DNA of 64,000 nucleotides from Yes71-27 sp040758635 (GCA_040758635.1 JBFLVI010000001.1:1-64000); one strand, 5' to 3'. Shown: positions 16,864-25,644, counted from the stretch's first letter. Notes: a model not told the origin generated them from the letters alone. Translations and numbers: made by a program.

Positions 16864-18039
16864 ATGAGACGCCGGGGCAGAAGCCTCTTCCTGGTCGTCT
16901 TTGTCGTCGTGTTCGTTCTGGTTCCGGCGGTCTGGGCCGCGGGGACCCCGGTGGAGCAGAGCGCCGAGGAAGAGTTGGGGCGGTTGAATCTCGAGCAGGT
17001 GGAAGCCGAGGCGGCGCAACTGATGGAAACGGTCCGGAACTGGGCGCCGGAAATCAGCTTCCGGCAGTTGGTGGCGGATATCCTGCACGGGAAAATAGAA
17101 TTGACTCCGGCCGCACTGCTCAGTGCCCTGGGCAGGTCCTTCTGGGGCGAGGTCTGGGGCGGCGGGGCGCTCATCGGAAAGATTCTGGTGCTGGCGGTTA
17201 TTTTAGCGGTTCTGCAGCGCCTGAGCGCCGCCTTTGAACGAACGTCAACTTCGCAGGTAGCTTTTTACGCCTGTTTTCTTGCCCTGGTCGGGATGGTGCT
17301 GACGGCACTCGGCCTGGCGCTCAGGATCGGCCGCGAAGGGGTCGAGGACATGGTGTCGTTCATTCAGGCGCTGCTGCCGGTGCTGCTGACACTCCTGGCA
17401 ATGACGGGAGGAGTGACCACGGCTGCGGTGCTGCACCCGACCATCCTGGCGACGCTGGCCGCACTGGGTACGCTGGTGAAGAACGTCGTCCTGCCGCTGA
17501 TTACTTTTGGGGTGATTCTCGGTCTGGTGGACCGGTTGAGCGACGACTTGCAGGTGTCGCGCCTTGCGGACCTGACGCGCAACGCAGGGCTGGCGCTTTT
17601 GGGCGTGGTATCCACCGTTTTCATCGGCGTGCTGACGGTGCAGGGAGTGGCGGGAGCGGTGGCCGGCGGCGTGGCTTTACGGACCGCAAAGTACGCGGCC
17701 GGCGCATTTGTTCCGGTCGTGGGAGGGATGCTCGCGGACGCCTTCGAAGCGGTGGTGGGAACGTCGCTGCTGCTGAAAAACGCGGTGGGCATCGCCGGCA
17801 TCATCATCATCTTTTTTGCGGTGGCCTTTCCGGCCGTGAAGCTTTTCGCCATGAGCTTTATTTTTAAACTGGCGGGGGCTCTCGCCCAGCCCCTCGAGGG
17901 ACGGGTCGCGGCGTGCCTGGACGGTGTCGGAACGGCGCTGCTGGGGATTTTTGCCGTCGTGGCGACGGTAGGACTGCTTTGTTTCTTCGCCGTTGCGGTG
18001 GTAGTGGCCCTGGGTCACATCACCACGATGCTGCGTTGA
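16864..18039 (+). CDS. spoIIIAE: Stage III sporulation protein SpoIIIAE
   Basis: A 391-residue polytopic protein. An N-terminal signal-like helix (SLFLVVFVVVFVLVPAVWA) is followed by an external segment and about seven membrane helices in the C-terminal two thirds. The family signature FVPVVGGMLADAFEAVVG is present near residue 280. SpoIIIAE is the large permease-like member of the feeding-tube complex. The ATG directly follows the spoIIIAD stop. Confidence 0.95.
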   Translation: MRRRGRSLFLVVFVVVFVLVPAVWAAGTPVEQSAEEELGRLNLEQVEAEAAQLMETVRNWAPEISFRQLVADILHGKIELTPAALLSALGRSFWGEVWGGGALIGKILVLAVILAVLQRLSAAFERTSTSQVAFYACFLALVGMVLTALGLALRIGREGVEDMVSFIQALLPVLLTLLAMTGGVTTAAVLHPTILATLAALGTLVKNVVLPLITFGVILGLVDRLSDDLQVSRLADLTRNAGLALLGVVSTVFIGVLTVQGVAGAVAGGVALRTAKYAAGAFVPVVGGMLADAFEAVVGTSLLLKNAVGIAGIIIIFFAVAFPAVKLFAMSFIFKLAGALAQPLEGRVAACLDGVGTALLGIFAVVATVGLLCFFAVAVVVALGHITTMLR

Positions 18040-18052
18040 AGGGGAGCGGAAA

Positions 18053-18571
18053 ATGGAAAAGTTGAGTTTTCTCGTCCGCAGCCTGGTGCTCATCGTGGCG
18101 GTGACGGCCTTCCTGGAGCTCTTGCTGCCGGTGGGAGAGATGCGCCGCTATGTGCGCATGGTGATGGGGGTCTTGATTCTGGTGGCGGTGCTCCAGGTTC
18201 TGGTGGGGTTTTTATACCGGCCGGAGGGTTTTGCGGTGCCGCGGGTGGTATCGGAACCGGGTCTCGAGGCCGGGCCGGATTACGAGGAAATATACGCCGG
18301 CTGCCGGGAGCAGGCCCTCGAGGCATACCGGCAGGGGTTGGCCCGGCAGGTGGAGGCGCTGGCGCGGATGGCCGGGCTCAAAGTCGCGCGGGTAGAGGTG
18401 GTTCTGGACGATCCCAAAGCGGAGTACCCGCGGCTGAAAGAGATTGAACTGCACCTGGAGCAGGAAGTGCCGGTCGCTGTTACGGACGCCGGCGAGGTGG
18501 AAAACGCGGTGCGAACGATCGCCGACTTTTACAACCTTCCGGCCGAACGGGTCAGGGTGACCACGCCGTAA
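18053..18571 (+). CDS. spoIIIAF: Stage III sporulation protein SpoIIIAF
   Basis: A 172-residue protein with two N-terminal membrane helices (LVLIVAVTAFLELLLPVG and MVMGVLILVAVLQVLVGF) and a soluble C-terminal ring-building domain (LKVARVEVVLDD, VENAVRTIADFYNLPAERV). AAGGGGAGCGG precedes the ATG. After this gene, R2 and R1 repeats separate it from spoIIIAG. Confidence 0.92.
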   Translation: MEKLSFLVRSLVLIVAVTAFLELLLPVGEMRRYVRMVMGVLILVAVLQVLVGFLYRPEGFAVPRVVSEPGLEAGPDYEEIYAGCREQALEAYRQGLARQVEALARMAGLKVARVEVVLDDPKAEYPRLKEIELHLEQEVPVAVTDAGEVENAVRTIADFYNLPAERVRVTTP

Positions 18572-18577
18572 CGGAAA

Positions 18578-18800
18578 GGATGAAGGATGAAGGCGGAAAC
18601 AGGAGCCAGAAGTCAGGAGTCAGAAGTCAGAATCCAGAAGTCAGGAGCCAAAAGAAAGAAGTAGAATTAAGTTTTAAACTTTAAATCTTAAACGTTGAAC
18701 CTTGAAATCCGAACTGTGAACATCGAACGGACCTTAAAGGTCTATCTGCTAAGCCTAACTTCGAACTGACCCCAGAGGTCCATCAGCTTAAGCTTTGAAG
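18578..18800. repeat. R2 block then two reverse R1 units, inside the spoIIIA operon
   Basis: R2 occupies 18578-18660: GGATGAAGGCGGAAACAGG, then alternating CCAGAAGTCAGGAGTCAGAA and CCAGAAGTCAGGAGCC. The R1 units lie at 18728-18798, with cores GGACC-TTAAA-GGTCT and TGACC-CCAGA-GGTCC. The 240-base gap splits spoIIIAF from spoIIIAG, genes that are normally close together. Confidence 0.85.
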
Positions 18801-18811
18801 GGGGCGGGAAA

Positions 18812-19438
18812 GTGAAGGAGTTCCTGGAATCGGTTTTTGGGAAGGACAGCGCGCTCACGAAAAGGGCGGGATACTGGCTCAAGGTCTCCCTTTTCGGGTT
18901 GGCCGGGATCATTCTGCTTGTTTTCGGGAGTCTCGGGGAGGGGGCGCGCCAGTCCGCAACCTTGACTTCTGCTCCGAATGAAGTGTCTTCCGGCCGGCCG
19001 GAGACTTCGGCCATTCAGAAGGAGGAGAAGTACCTGGCCGAGCGCCTCCGGGCAGTGCTTCAGGAGGTGGAAGGCGCCGGGGTGGTGGAGGTTACCGTTC
19101 GCCTGGCGGAGTCCACCAGGCAGGAGTACGCCGTAAATACGACCGCCGGCAGGCGCGTCACCGAGGAGCAGGATAAGGCCGGGACGAACCGCATGGTTAC
19201 GGAAGACAATACCAACGACCAGGTGGTCGTGGTGCGGGGGGGGCAGAGGGAAGAGGCCGTGGTGACCCGGGAGGAGGCGCCCGAGCTTCTGGGTGTGCTG
19301 GTGGTGGCGGACGGCGCCGCTGATCCCTACGTAAAGCTAAAGCTCTTTCGATCCGCCCAGGTGGCGCTGGGGGTGGAAGCCCACCGCATCCTGGTGCTGC
19401 CGCGTTCCGGGCTGATCAACTCGCCGGAGGTGAAATAG
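18812..19438 (+). CDS. spoIIIAG: Stage III sporulation protein SpoIIIAG
   Basis: A 208-residue bitopic protein that forms the large ring of the SpoIIIA channel in the intermembrane space. One membrane helix lies at about residues 22-42 (LKVSLFGLAGIILLVFG), followed by a ring-building domain (RLRAVLQEVEGAGVVEVTV) with an insertion (VNTTAGRRVTEEQDKAG) and a second half (GVLVVADGAADPYVKLKL). GAAGGGGGCGGG precedes the GTG at 18812. Confidence 0.95.
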   Translation: MKEFLESVFGKDSALTKRAGYWLKVSLFGLAGIILLVFGSLGEGARQSATLTSAPNEVSSGRPETSAIQKEEKYLAERLRAVLQEVEGAGVVEVTVRLAESTRQEYAVNTTAGRRVTEEQDKAGTNRMVTEDNTNDQVVVVRGGQREEAVVTREEAPELLGVLVVADGAADPYVKLKLFRSAQVALGVEAHRILVLPRSGLINSPEVK

Positions 19439-19439
19439 C

Positions 19440-19988
19440 GTGCACTGCGTTCTTGTGCGGTGGCGGCTGGTGGCAGGTTTGCTTGCGGTGCTAACGGCCG
19501 GGATGCTTTTCGGCGCCTACGAAGTGACGAAACGTATTGCTGCGGAGGTAGGAGCGCCGGCCCCGAAAGGGGTGGAGGTGGTCACACCGGCTGCACCTCC
19601 ACCGGAACCGCAGGTGGAGGAAGAGGTGCTGAAGCCGGAAGCGGACAGCTTTTTTGTGGATTACCGGCTGGAGCGCGAGGCGAAACGCAGCCGGCAGTTA
19701 GAACTGCTCCGGGAAATCGCCGCGGGGGAGGAGACCAGCGCGACGACGCGGCAGGAGGCCCAGGAGAAACTGATGGCCCTTGCCCGACAGGCGGAAAGGG
19801 AAACCCGCACGGAAAATATCTTGCGGGCCAAAGGGTTTGAAGACGCCCTGGTGGTGATCGAGGAACAGGGAGTCACGGTGGTGGTACCCGGAAAACTGAA
19901 CGCGGAAGAGAACGCCACCATCGTCAACATCGTTTACCACAGCCTGGGGCTCCCGCAGGAACAGGTGATGATCTTCGGGCGCGACTAA
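19440..19988 (+). CDS. spoIIIAH: Stage III sporulation protein SpoIIIAH
   Basis: A 182-residue mother-cell membrane protein. Its YscJ/FliF-like ring-building domain pairs with forespore SpoIIQ in Bacillus. An N-terminal membrane helix (LVAGLLAVLTAGMLFGAY) is followed by a Pro-rich linker and a helical segment (FFVDYRLEREAKRSRQLELL, 20 residues). The C-terminal domain reads ALVVIEEQGVTVVVPGKLN. The GTG start lies one base after the spoIIIAG stop. It overlaps the convergent gene at 19985 by 4 bases. Confidence 0.95.
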   Translation: MHCVLVRWRLVAGLLAVLTAGMLFGAYEVTKRIAAEVGAPAPKGVEVVTPAAPPPEPQVEEEVLKPEADSFFVDYRLEREAKRSRQLELLREIAAGEETSATTRQEAQEKLMALARQAERETRTENILRAKGFEDALVVIEEQGVTVVVPGKLNAEENATIVNIVYHSLGLPQEQVMIFGRD

Positions 19989-20896
19989 ATCTCAGTTTTC
20001 GGTGCCGCCGGGCCCGGGCGCCGGAAAAAGCCGGCGCATTCCTGGTAAGTCAGCCGCCGCACCCAGTTGCAGAGGGCAAGTTCTTCCCTGAGGTGGGGGT
20101 AGGGGTCTGCGGGAGTCGGCAGCTTTTCTTCCTTGGAGACCAGGTGGACGTAAACCAGGCTCTGTGCGGCGAGGAGGCTGTCCCCGGGGCCTTCCGGTTT
20201 GCCGTAAACGTAACGCAGCGTGAGCACGTCGCCCGGCGAAAGTGGCTGGCGCCAGGGAAGGTCGGTCAGTTGCCTGATGGGCTCGCCCAGGAGGAAAAGC
20301 ACTCTGGGCCTTACCTCCGGCGGTACCGCTTTTTTGAGAAGCGGGTACAGGATGAGGTGTATGTATCCGGCCTCCACATAGACGTCGCCGCTGGTTTCCT
20401 TGAGTATCCCGGCGATGGCCTCGCAGCGCATTTCTTCTCTCAGCAGAATGCGGCGGGCGTCGGATCGGGCGAAGAGTTTCACCGTCCGCACCATGGCTTC
20501 AAAGTTCTGGCCGGCCGCCGCCGCATAATACTGGAGCAGGGAATCGGTGGCTTCGTGCTCCCGCTGCCACACCGCATACTCGCGCTTCGTCCGCGGCGCC
20601 TGTCCCTCCGCGAGGTTCTTGGCGATGGCAAGATAAGGGTCGACCTGGAAAAAAGAGATCCCTTGTGCAGTGTAAAGCTGCTGGTAGAGCCGGTACGCGC
20701 GCAGGACATACCGCGGGAAGCCGAAATCACCCGTTGCGAGATAGTTGCGGATACTGGCTTCCCGCTTCAGGACCCGGTGAAAATCCGGATGGGGTGGTTC
20801 CTCCAGGATGAGCACCTGGTGGCGCTTGATGTGCTTTTCCATGAGGCCCAGCATTTCCACCCGGTGGGGACCGAAGGCGATCGTTAGTAAACGCAC
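19985..20896 (-). CDS. Conserved-looking protein of unknown function
   Basis: A 303-residue soluble protein, the only clear minus-strand gene in the window. I do not recognise the family with confidence. The start LLTIAFGPHRVEMLGLMEKH with VLILEEPPHPDF, and the later VYVEAGYIHLILYPLL, loosely recall the TraB/ChaN/EreA type, in which His and Glu residues sit after beta strands; this is a guess. No signal peptide or membrane segment is seen. The GTG start has only a weak AGGTG upstream. It runs tail to tail into spoIIIAH with a 4-base overlap and no terminator between them. Confidence 0.75.
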   Translation of the reverse strand: MRLLTIAFGPHRVEMLGLMEKHIKRHQVLILEEPPHPDFHRVLKREASIRNYLATGDFGFPRYVLRAYRLYQQLYTAQGISFFQVDPYLAIAKNLAEGQAPRTKREYAVWQREHEATDSLLQYYAAAAGQNFEAMVRTVKLFARSDARRILLREEMRCEAIAGILKETSGDVYVEAGYIHLILYPLLKKAVPPEVRPRVLFLLGEPIRQLTDLPWRQPLSPGDVLTLRYVYGKPEGPGDSLLAAQSLVYVHLVSKEEKLPTPADPYPHLREELALCNWVRRLTYQECAGFFRRPGPAAPKTEI

Positions 20897-21082
20897 CGTA
20901 CACCTATCTATGGGGAGTTTTTACTGCTGGATTCGCCGCGGTGGAGCCGATATCCTTCTCCGCCCAATTAGTCGGAATATTCGGATAAGCCCCGGGCGCG
21001 CAACCACTCTTCCAGGGGTTTTGGGGCCTAAAGTTTATTGTATACTTTGCTTCAGCCTATTCCAAGGGTCTGCACTTTGGGT

Positions 21083-21088
21083 TATAAT
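21083..21088 (+). promoter_or_regulatory. Candidate -10 box upstream of the carboxylase genes
   Basis: A perfect TATAAT lies 85 bases before the pycB start, in the divergent gap between 20896 and 21173. The -35 position (TTCCAA, 21060-21065) is poor, so strength is uncertain. Confidence 0.45.
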
Positions 21089-21172
21089 TATGGACTATAC
21101 CAGAATTTTGCGGCTTGAACCGGGTTTTTACCTGTAATTGTTCTTGTTGCTTGAGGGAGGTAGGGTTTTTAA

Positions 21173-23017
21173 ATGGAGCGCCCGGTCAAAATCATGGATA
21201 CCACGCTACGTGACGGTCACCAAAGCCTATGGGCGACGCGGATGCGTACCGAGGATATGCTGCCCATCGCGGAGCGCCTGGATGCCGTTGGTTACCATGC
21301 GCTTGAGGTTTGGGGCGGCGCGACCTTTGACGTCTGCCTGCGGTATCTCTATGAGGATCCGTGGGAGCGCTTGCGGGAACTGCGGAAGCGGATCAAAAAC
21401 ACCCGGCTGCAGATGCTTCTCCGGGGACAGTCCCTTGTGGGTTACGGGCATTACCCGGATGACGTCGCGGAGGCATTTGTGAAAAGGGCGGTGGCCAACG
21501 GCCTCGACGTGATCCGCATTTTCGACGCCCTGAACGACATCCGCAACCTCGAGTTTACAATGAAAGTGGCCAAAGAGGCCGGGGCTCACGTGCAGGCGAC
21601 GGTCGTTTACACCTTGAGCCCGGTGCACACGACGGAACATTATCTGGAAACGGCCAAAAAACTCGTAGAACTGGGGGCGGACTCGATCTGCATCAAGGAC
21701 ATGGCCGGGATGATGTCCCCGTACAGTGCTTTTCAACTGGTCAGCCTCTTCAAGAGAGAGCTTGCGGTGCCGGTGCAGCTCCATTGCCATTACATCGGGG
21801 GGATGGCGGTAGGCGCCTACCTGAAGGCGGCCGAAGCCGGAGTCGACATTGTGGACACCGCTTCCGCACCCCTGGCCTTTGGAGCCTCGCAGCCGCCTGT
21901 GGAGACGGTAGTCCGGGCGCTCAGGGAAACACCCTATAATACCGGTCTCCGGATCAAGGAGCTTTTTGAAATTGCGGGGTACTTTGAGGAGGTTCGCAAG
22001 AAGCGGGGGTTCGAACGGGGGGTCACGCGCATCCACGACATGCAGGTTTTTGAACACCAAGTGCCGGGCGGAATGATTTCCAATCTTGTGACCCAGCTTC
22101 AGGAGCAAAGGGCCATCCACCGGTTGCAGGACGTGTTGAACGAGATCCCGCGGGTGCGGGCAGAACTGGGCTACCCGCCTCTGGTCACGCCGACCAGCCA
22201 GATTGTGGGCACGCAGGCGGTCTTGAACGTCCTGACCGGTGAGCGTTATAAGTTCATTCCGGAAGAAGTGCGGCGTTACGTCCAGGGTTTCTACGGGCGG
22301 CCTCCCGGTCCGATTGACCCGGAGATCCAGAAAAAGGTCTTGAACGGCCGCGAACCGATTACCTGCAGACCGGCCGATTTACTGGAACCGGTTCTGGAAA
22401 AACTAAGGGAAGAGATAAAAGATCTGGCAACTTCCGAGGAGGACGTTCTCTCCTACGCGCTTTTCCCGCAGGTGGCAAGGCGCTTTCTCGAAGCCCGGAA
22501 GAAGGGAGAAATTAAGGCCCTGGCGCAGAGCCAGGAAGAGAAAAAGGCGGCCAGTCCCGCAAAGGAGGCTAAGGGTGTGAATATAAAGGAAATCCGTGAA
22601 TTGTTAAAACTTCTGGAGGAGAGTGACGTCACCGAGTTTTCGCTGGAGACTGCGGGGACGAAGCTTACCATCCGGAAAGGGAGCGGCCATTCGGTGAGGG
22701 AGGACGCGGTAAAGGAAACACCGCTCCCGGCACCGGCGGCGAAGGCTGAGAAGGAGGCCGTTCCGGCAGAAGATCTGGTTACGGTCCAGGCACCGATGGT
22801 GGGAACGTTTTACCGGGCGCCGGCGCCGGACGCTCCGCCGTACGTCCAGGTGGGGGACGTGGTGGAGGTAGGCCAGGTTCTGTGCATCATTGAGGCGATG
22901 AAGTTGATGAATGAGATCCAGGCCGAAGTCACGGGGGAAATCGTCGAGATCCTGGTGGAAAACGGCCACCCGGTGGAGTACGGACAGCCCCTTTTCCTGA
23001 TCCGTAAAAAGGGCTGA
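21173..23017 (+). CDS. pycB: Pyruvate/oxaloacetate carboxyltransferase with fused biotin carrier
   Basis: Carboxyltransferase subunit that passes CO2 from biotin to pyruvate or takes it from oxaloacetate. Residues 1-300 form a metal-dependent TIM barrel (MDTTLRDGHQSLWATRM, LRGQSLVGYGHYPDD, and HCHYIGGMAVGAYLKAAEAG). A conserved carboxylase domain runs to about 460. An AccB-like linker segment follows (IKEIRELLKLLEESDVTEF) and then a biotinyl domain with the lysine in EAMKLMNEI. The 614 residues match PycB/OadA. The biotin carboxylase gene follows at once, so a two-subunit pyruvate carboxylase is the best guess. No decarboxylase membrane subunit is visible. Confidence 0.93.
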   Translation: MERPVKIMDTTLRDGHQSLWATRMRTEDMLPIAERLDAVGYHALEVWGGATFDVCLRYLYEDPWERLRELRKRIKNTRLQMLLRGQSLVGYGHYPDDVAEAFVKRAVANGLDVIRIFDALNDIRNLEFTMKVAKEAGAHVQATVVYTLSPVHTTEHYLETAKKLVELGADSICIKDMAGMMSPYSAFQLVSLFKRELAVPVQLHCHYIGGMAVGAYLKAAEAGVDIVDTASAPLAFGASQPPVETVVRALRETPYNTGLRIKELFEIAGYFEEVRKKRGFERGVTRIHDMQVFEHQVPGGMISNLVTQLQEQRAIHRLQDVLNEIPRVRAELGYPPLVTPTSQIVGTQAVLNVLTGERYKFIPEEVRRYVQGFYGRPPGPIDPEIQKKVLNGREPITCRPADLLEPVLEKLREEIKDLATSEEDVLSYALFPQVARRFLEARKKGEIKALAQSQEEKKAASPAKEAKGVNIKEIRELLKLLEESDVTEFSLETAGTKLTIRKGSGHSVREDAVKETPLPAPAAKAEKEAVPAEDLVTVQAPMVGTFYRAPAPDAPPYVQVGDVVEVGQVLCIIEAMKLMNEIQAEVTGEIVEILVENGHPVEYGQPLFLIRKKG

Positions 23018-23044
23018 GCACAAGGCCTTAAAGGGGAGTATTCA

Positions 23045-24409
23045 ATGTTCAAAAAGATCCTGATCGCCAACCGGGGCGAGATCGCCCTCCGGGTCATCCG
23101 GGCCTGTAAAGAACTGGGAATAGGAACGGTAATGGTCTATTCGGAGGTTGACCGGGAAAGCCTGCCGGTAAGGCTGGCGGACGAGGCCTTTTGCATCGGT
23201 CCGCCGGAGGCAGGCAAGAGCTATCTTAACTTCACGAACATTATCAGCGTGGCTGAGATTTCAGGGGCGGAGGCCGTCCACCCGGGTTACGGCTTTCTGG
23301 CGGAGAACGCGGGTTTCGCCGAAGTTTGCGGGAGCTGCGGTATCACCTTCATCGGCCCGCCGGTGGAGGCGCTGGAGAAAATGGGTGCAAAAGCCGAGGC
23401 CCGGAAGACCGTGGCCGCGGCGGGCGTGCCGGTGGTTCCCGGTTCCGAAGGGGTTGTCCGGGACGTGGCGGATGCGCTCGAAATGGCGCGGGAGATCGGC
23501 TACCCGTTGCTGGTCAAAGCCTCGGCCGGCGGCGGCGGCCGGGGGATGCGGATCGTCCACACGCCGGACGAGTTGGAGAAGACGCTGCAATCGGCCCAGG
23601 TCGAGGCCGAAGCGGCTTTTGGCAGCCCGGAGGTTTACCTGGAGAAATACGTGGAGGAACCCCGCCATATTGAGTTTCAGATCTTAGGGGACCGCCACGG
23701 GAACATTATTTATCTCGGCGAACGAGACTGCTCCATCCAGCGACGGAACCAGAAGCTGTTGGAGGAAGCTCCATCGGTGGCGCTCAGCCCTGAACTGCGA
23801 AAGAAAATGGGCGAGGCGGCGGTGAAGGCGGCCCGGAGCGTCGGTTATTACAGTGCCGGAACGGTAGAGTTTTTGTTAGATAAGCACCACAACTTCTATT
23901 TCATCGAGATGAACACCCGGATCCAGGTGGAGCACCCGGTCACAGAGATGGTTACCGGCTGGGACCTGGTTAAAGAACAGATCAGAATCGCCGCCGGCGA
24001 GCCCTTACCGGCTACGCAAGAGGAGGTCAGGGTGGAAGGCTGGGCCATCGAATGCCGGATCAACGCGGAGGACCCGCAGCGGAACTTTTGCCCTTGTCCG
24101 GGGCGGGTTACCTCTTTCCTGGTACCCGGAGGTCCGGGGATACGGGTTGATACGGCCGTCTTTCCGGGGTACGTCATTCCACCCCATTATGATTCCCTCA
24201 TCGGCAAGCTGATTGCGTGGGGACGGAACCGCAACGAAGCCATCAGCCGGATGCAGCGCGCCCTGGAGGAGTTTGTCATCGAAGGGGTGCCTACGACCAT
24301 TCCCTTTCACCAGCGGGTGCTTCAAAACGCCTTTTTCCGCCGGGGCGAGGTTTATACCAACTTTGTCCAGCGCCGTATTTTGAGCGAAGAGGAATTAAAG
24401 TTGCGTTAA
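23045..24409 (+). CDS. accC: Biotin carboxylase
   Basis: ATP-grasp enzyme that carboxylates biotin. The 454 residues show FKKILIANRGEIALRVIR at the N-terminus, the Gly-rich ATP loop KASAGGGGRGMRIV, and catalytic residues in FIEMNTRIQVEHPVTEMVTG (20 residues). It starts 27 bases after pycB and probably serves as the PycA subunit. It could also feed acetyl-CoA carboxylase, and the sequence alone cannot separate these roles. Confidence 0.95.
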   Translation: MFKKILIANRGEIALRVIRACKELGIGTVMVYSEVDRESLPVRLADEAFCIGPPEAGKSYLNFTNIISVAEISGAEAVHPGYGFLAENAGFAEVCGSCGITFIGPPVEALEKMGAKAEARKTVAAAGVPVVPGSEGVVRDVADALEMAREIGYPLLVKASAGGGGRGMRIVHTPDELEKTLQSAQVEAEAAFGSPEVYLEKYVEEPRHIEFQILGDRHGNIIYLGERDCSIQRRNQKLLEEAPSVALSPELRKKMGEAAVKAARSVGYYSAGTVEFLLDKHHNFYFIEMNTRIQVEHPVTEMVTGWDLVKEQIRIAAGEPLPATQEEVRVEGWAIECRINAEDPQRNFCPCPGRVTSFLVPGGPGIRVDTAVFPGYVIPPHYDSLIGKLIAWGRNRNEAISRMQRALEEFVIEGVPTTIPFHQRVLQNAFFRRGEVYTNFVQRRILSEEELKLR

Positions 24410-24429
24410 GGGGAAAAATTTAGTATGAT
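24401..24429 (+). promoter_or_regulatory. Sigma-A-type promoter for asp23
   Basis: TTGCGT at 24401-24406 and TATGAT at 24424-24429 are separated by 17 bases and lie 34 bases before the asp23 start. The -35 overlaps the end of accC. A perfect 14-base palindrome CCTTTACGTAAAGG follows at 24438-24451. Confidence 0.6.
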
Positions 24430-24437
24430 AAGATTAA

Positions 24438-24451
24438 CCTTTACGTAAAGG
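24438..24451. promoter_or_regulatory. Palindrome abutting the asp23 ribosome site
   Basis: CCTTTACGTAAAGG is a perfect inverted repeat between the promoter and the GGGAGGTG ribosome site. It could be an operator for a dimeric repressor, or an RNA hairpin covering the start. Neither is proven. Confidence 0.45.
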
Positions 24452-24462
24452 GAGGTGTAAAT

Positions 24463-24864
24463 TTGGCTACGGAAGCGACGTATGAGCAGGAACTGAGAAG
24501 TGAAATGGGAGCAGTCCGGATTGCCAATGAAGTAGTAGGGATTATCGCGGGTCTCGCAGCCACCGAGGTTCCGGGTGTTGCCGGAATGAGCGGTGGTATT
24601 GCCGGCGGCATCGCGGAAATGCTCGGGCGCAAAAACCTGTCCAAAGGCGTGAAGGTTGAAGTTGGGGAACGCGAGGCTGCGATCGATCTTTATGTTGTGG
24701 TGAACTACGGCGAACGGATCGCAGATGTTGCCTCCAAGATCCAGGGCAGCGTGAAAAAGGCCGTGGAAGAAATGACGGGATTGGCGGTAGTCGAGGTGAA
24801 CGTCCACGTTCAAGGGGTTGTTTTCCCCGAAGAAGCCAGAGAGGAAGAGCGCCGGGTGCGATAA
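24463..24864 (+). CDS. Asp23/Gls24 family envelope stress protein
   Basis: A 133-residue soluble protein with the Asp23 core: GAVRIANEVVGIIAGLAATE, then GVKVEVGEREAAIDLYVVVN, and a C-terminal VNVHVQGVVF. Asp23-type proteins sit beneath the membrane, anchored by AmaP. The TTG start has GGGAGGTG 5-6 bases upstream. An AmaP-like gene and a DUF2273 gene follow, the usual set. Confidence 0.93.
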   Translation: MATEATYEQELRSEMGAVRIANEVVGIIAGLAATEVPGVAGMSGGIAGGIAEMLGRKNLSKGVKVEVGEREAAIDLYVVVNYGERIADVASKIQGSVKKAVEEMTGLAVVEVNVHVQGVVFPEEAREEERRVR

Positions 24865-24866
24865 GG

Positions 24867-25078
24867 ATGAAGGCGGAAGGATGGAGGATGAAGGCGGAAT
24901 CCAGAATTCAGAAGCCAGAAGTTAGAGAGGTAGAATCTACATTTAGAACCCTGAAGTGATGCCGGAAACAGCCTTCCGCCTTATTCCGGCCTAATTACTT
25001 TAAACTTCGAACCGACCTCAAAGGTCAATCCGTTTAAGCTTTAACGTTGAACGGACCGGGAAGGCCCACCCGTTTGCT
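24867..25078. repeat. R2 block then two reverse R1 units
   Basis: R2 occupies 24867-24935: GGATGAAGGCGGAAGGATGG, then AGGATGAAGGCGGAATCCAG, then CAGAAGCCAGAAGTTAG. The R1 units lie at 25008-25075, with cores CGACC-TCAAA-GGTCA and GGACC-GGGAA-GGCCC. This repeats the R2-then-R1 order seen at 18578-18800. It separates asp23 from amaP. Confidence 0.8.
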
Positions 25079-25092
25079 AAGGAGTGATTGAA

Positions 25093-25629
25093 TTGGGACC
25101 GTTTGATCGCGGTCTCTTATTGCTTTACACCTTGACTTTTACAATCATCCTGGCGGTGTTCTTTTTGATGTTTGCCGGGTGGCAGCCGGCGCTTGACCTG
25201 GCCGAAGAAGCTTTTGCTCCGGAGCAGCGGGAAGTGCTGCTCGCAGTGGCGGCCGTCCTTTTTCTTGCGGGACTGAAGCTTATGGCCGCCAGTGTAAGAA
25301 CGCCCCGCAGGGAGGACAAGCTGGCCGTGGTCGAGGACGCCCCGTTGGGCGAGGTTTCGGTCTCCCTTTCCGCGGTAGAAAGCCTGGTTTCGCGCGTAGT
25401 CGGGAATTTTCCAGGTGTCAGGGAAGTCCGGCCCAAGGTTGTTTCCAGGCCACAGGGGATTGTGATCAGGATCAAGCTGGTTACTACTCCTAGCATTAAC
25501 ATTCCTGCAGTCTCGCAGGAGATTCAGAACGAGGTGGTTAAGACCGTTCGGGAGGTTACGGGCCTCAACGTCAACAACGTGCAGGTTCAGGTGGAGGATG
25601 TTTCGACGGTTAAAGCCCGGGTTGAGTAA
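25093..25629 (+). CDS. amaP: Alkaline-shock membrane anchor protein AmaP
   Basis: A membrane protein of about 178 residues with two N-terminal helices (LLLLYTLTFTIILAVFFLMF, 20 residues, and EVLLAVAAVLFLAGLKLM). An Asp23-like cytoplasmic domain follows (AVESLVSRVVGNFPGVREV, GLNVNNVQVQVEDV). It anchors Asp23-type proteins to the membrane. TTG 25093 has AAGGAG 8 bases upstream, while the GTG at 25084 overlaps that ribosome site. Confidence 0.92.
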   Translation: MGPFDRGLLLLYTLTFTIILAVFFLMFAGWQPALDLAEEAFAPEQREVLLAVAAVLFLAGLKLMAASVRTPRREDKLAVVEDAPLGEVSVSLSAVESLVSRVVGNFPGVREVRPKVVSRPQGIVIRIKLVTTPSINIPAVSQEIQNEVVKTVREVTGLNVNNVQVQVEDVSTVKARVE

Positions 25630-25644
25630 GGGTGGAGGATCAAG

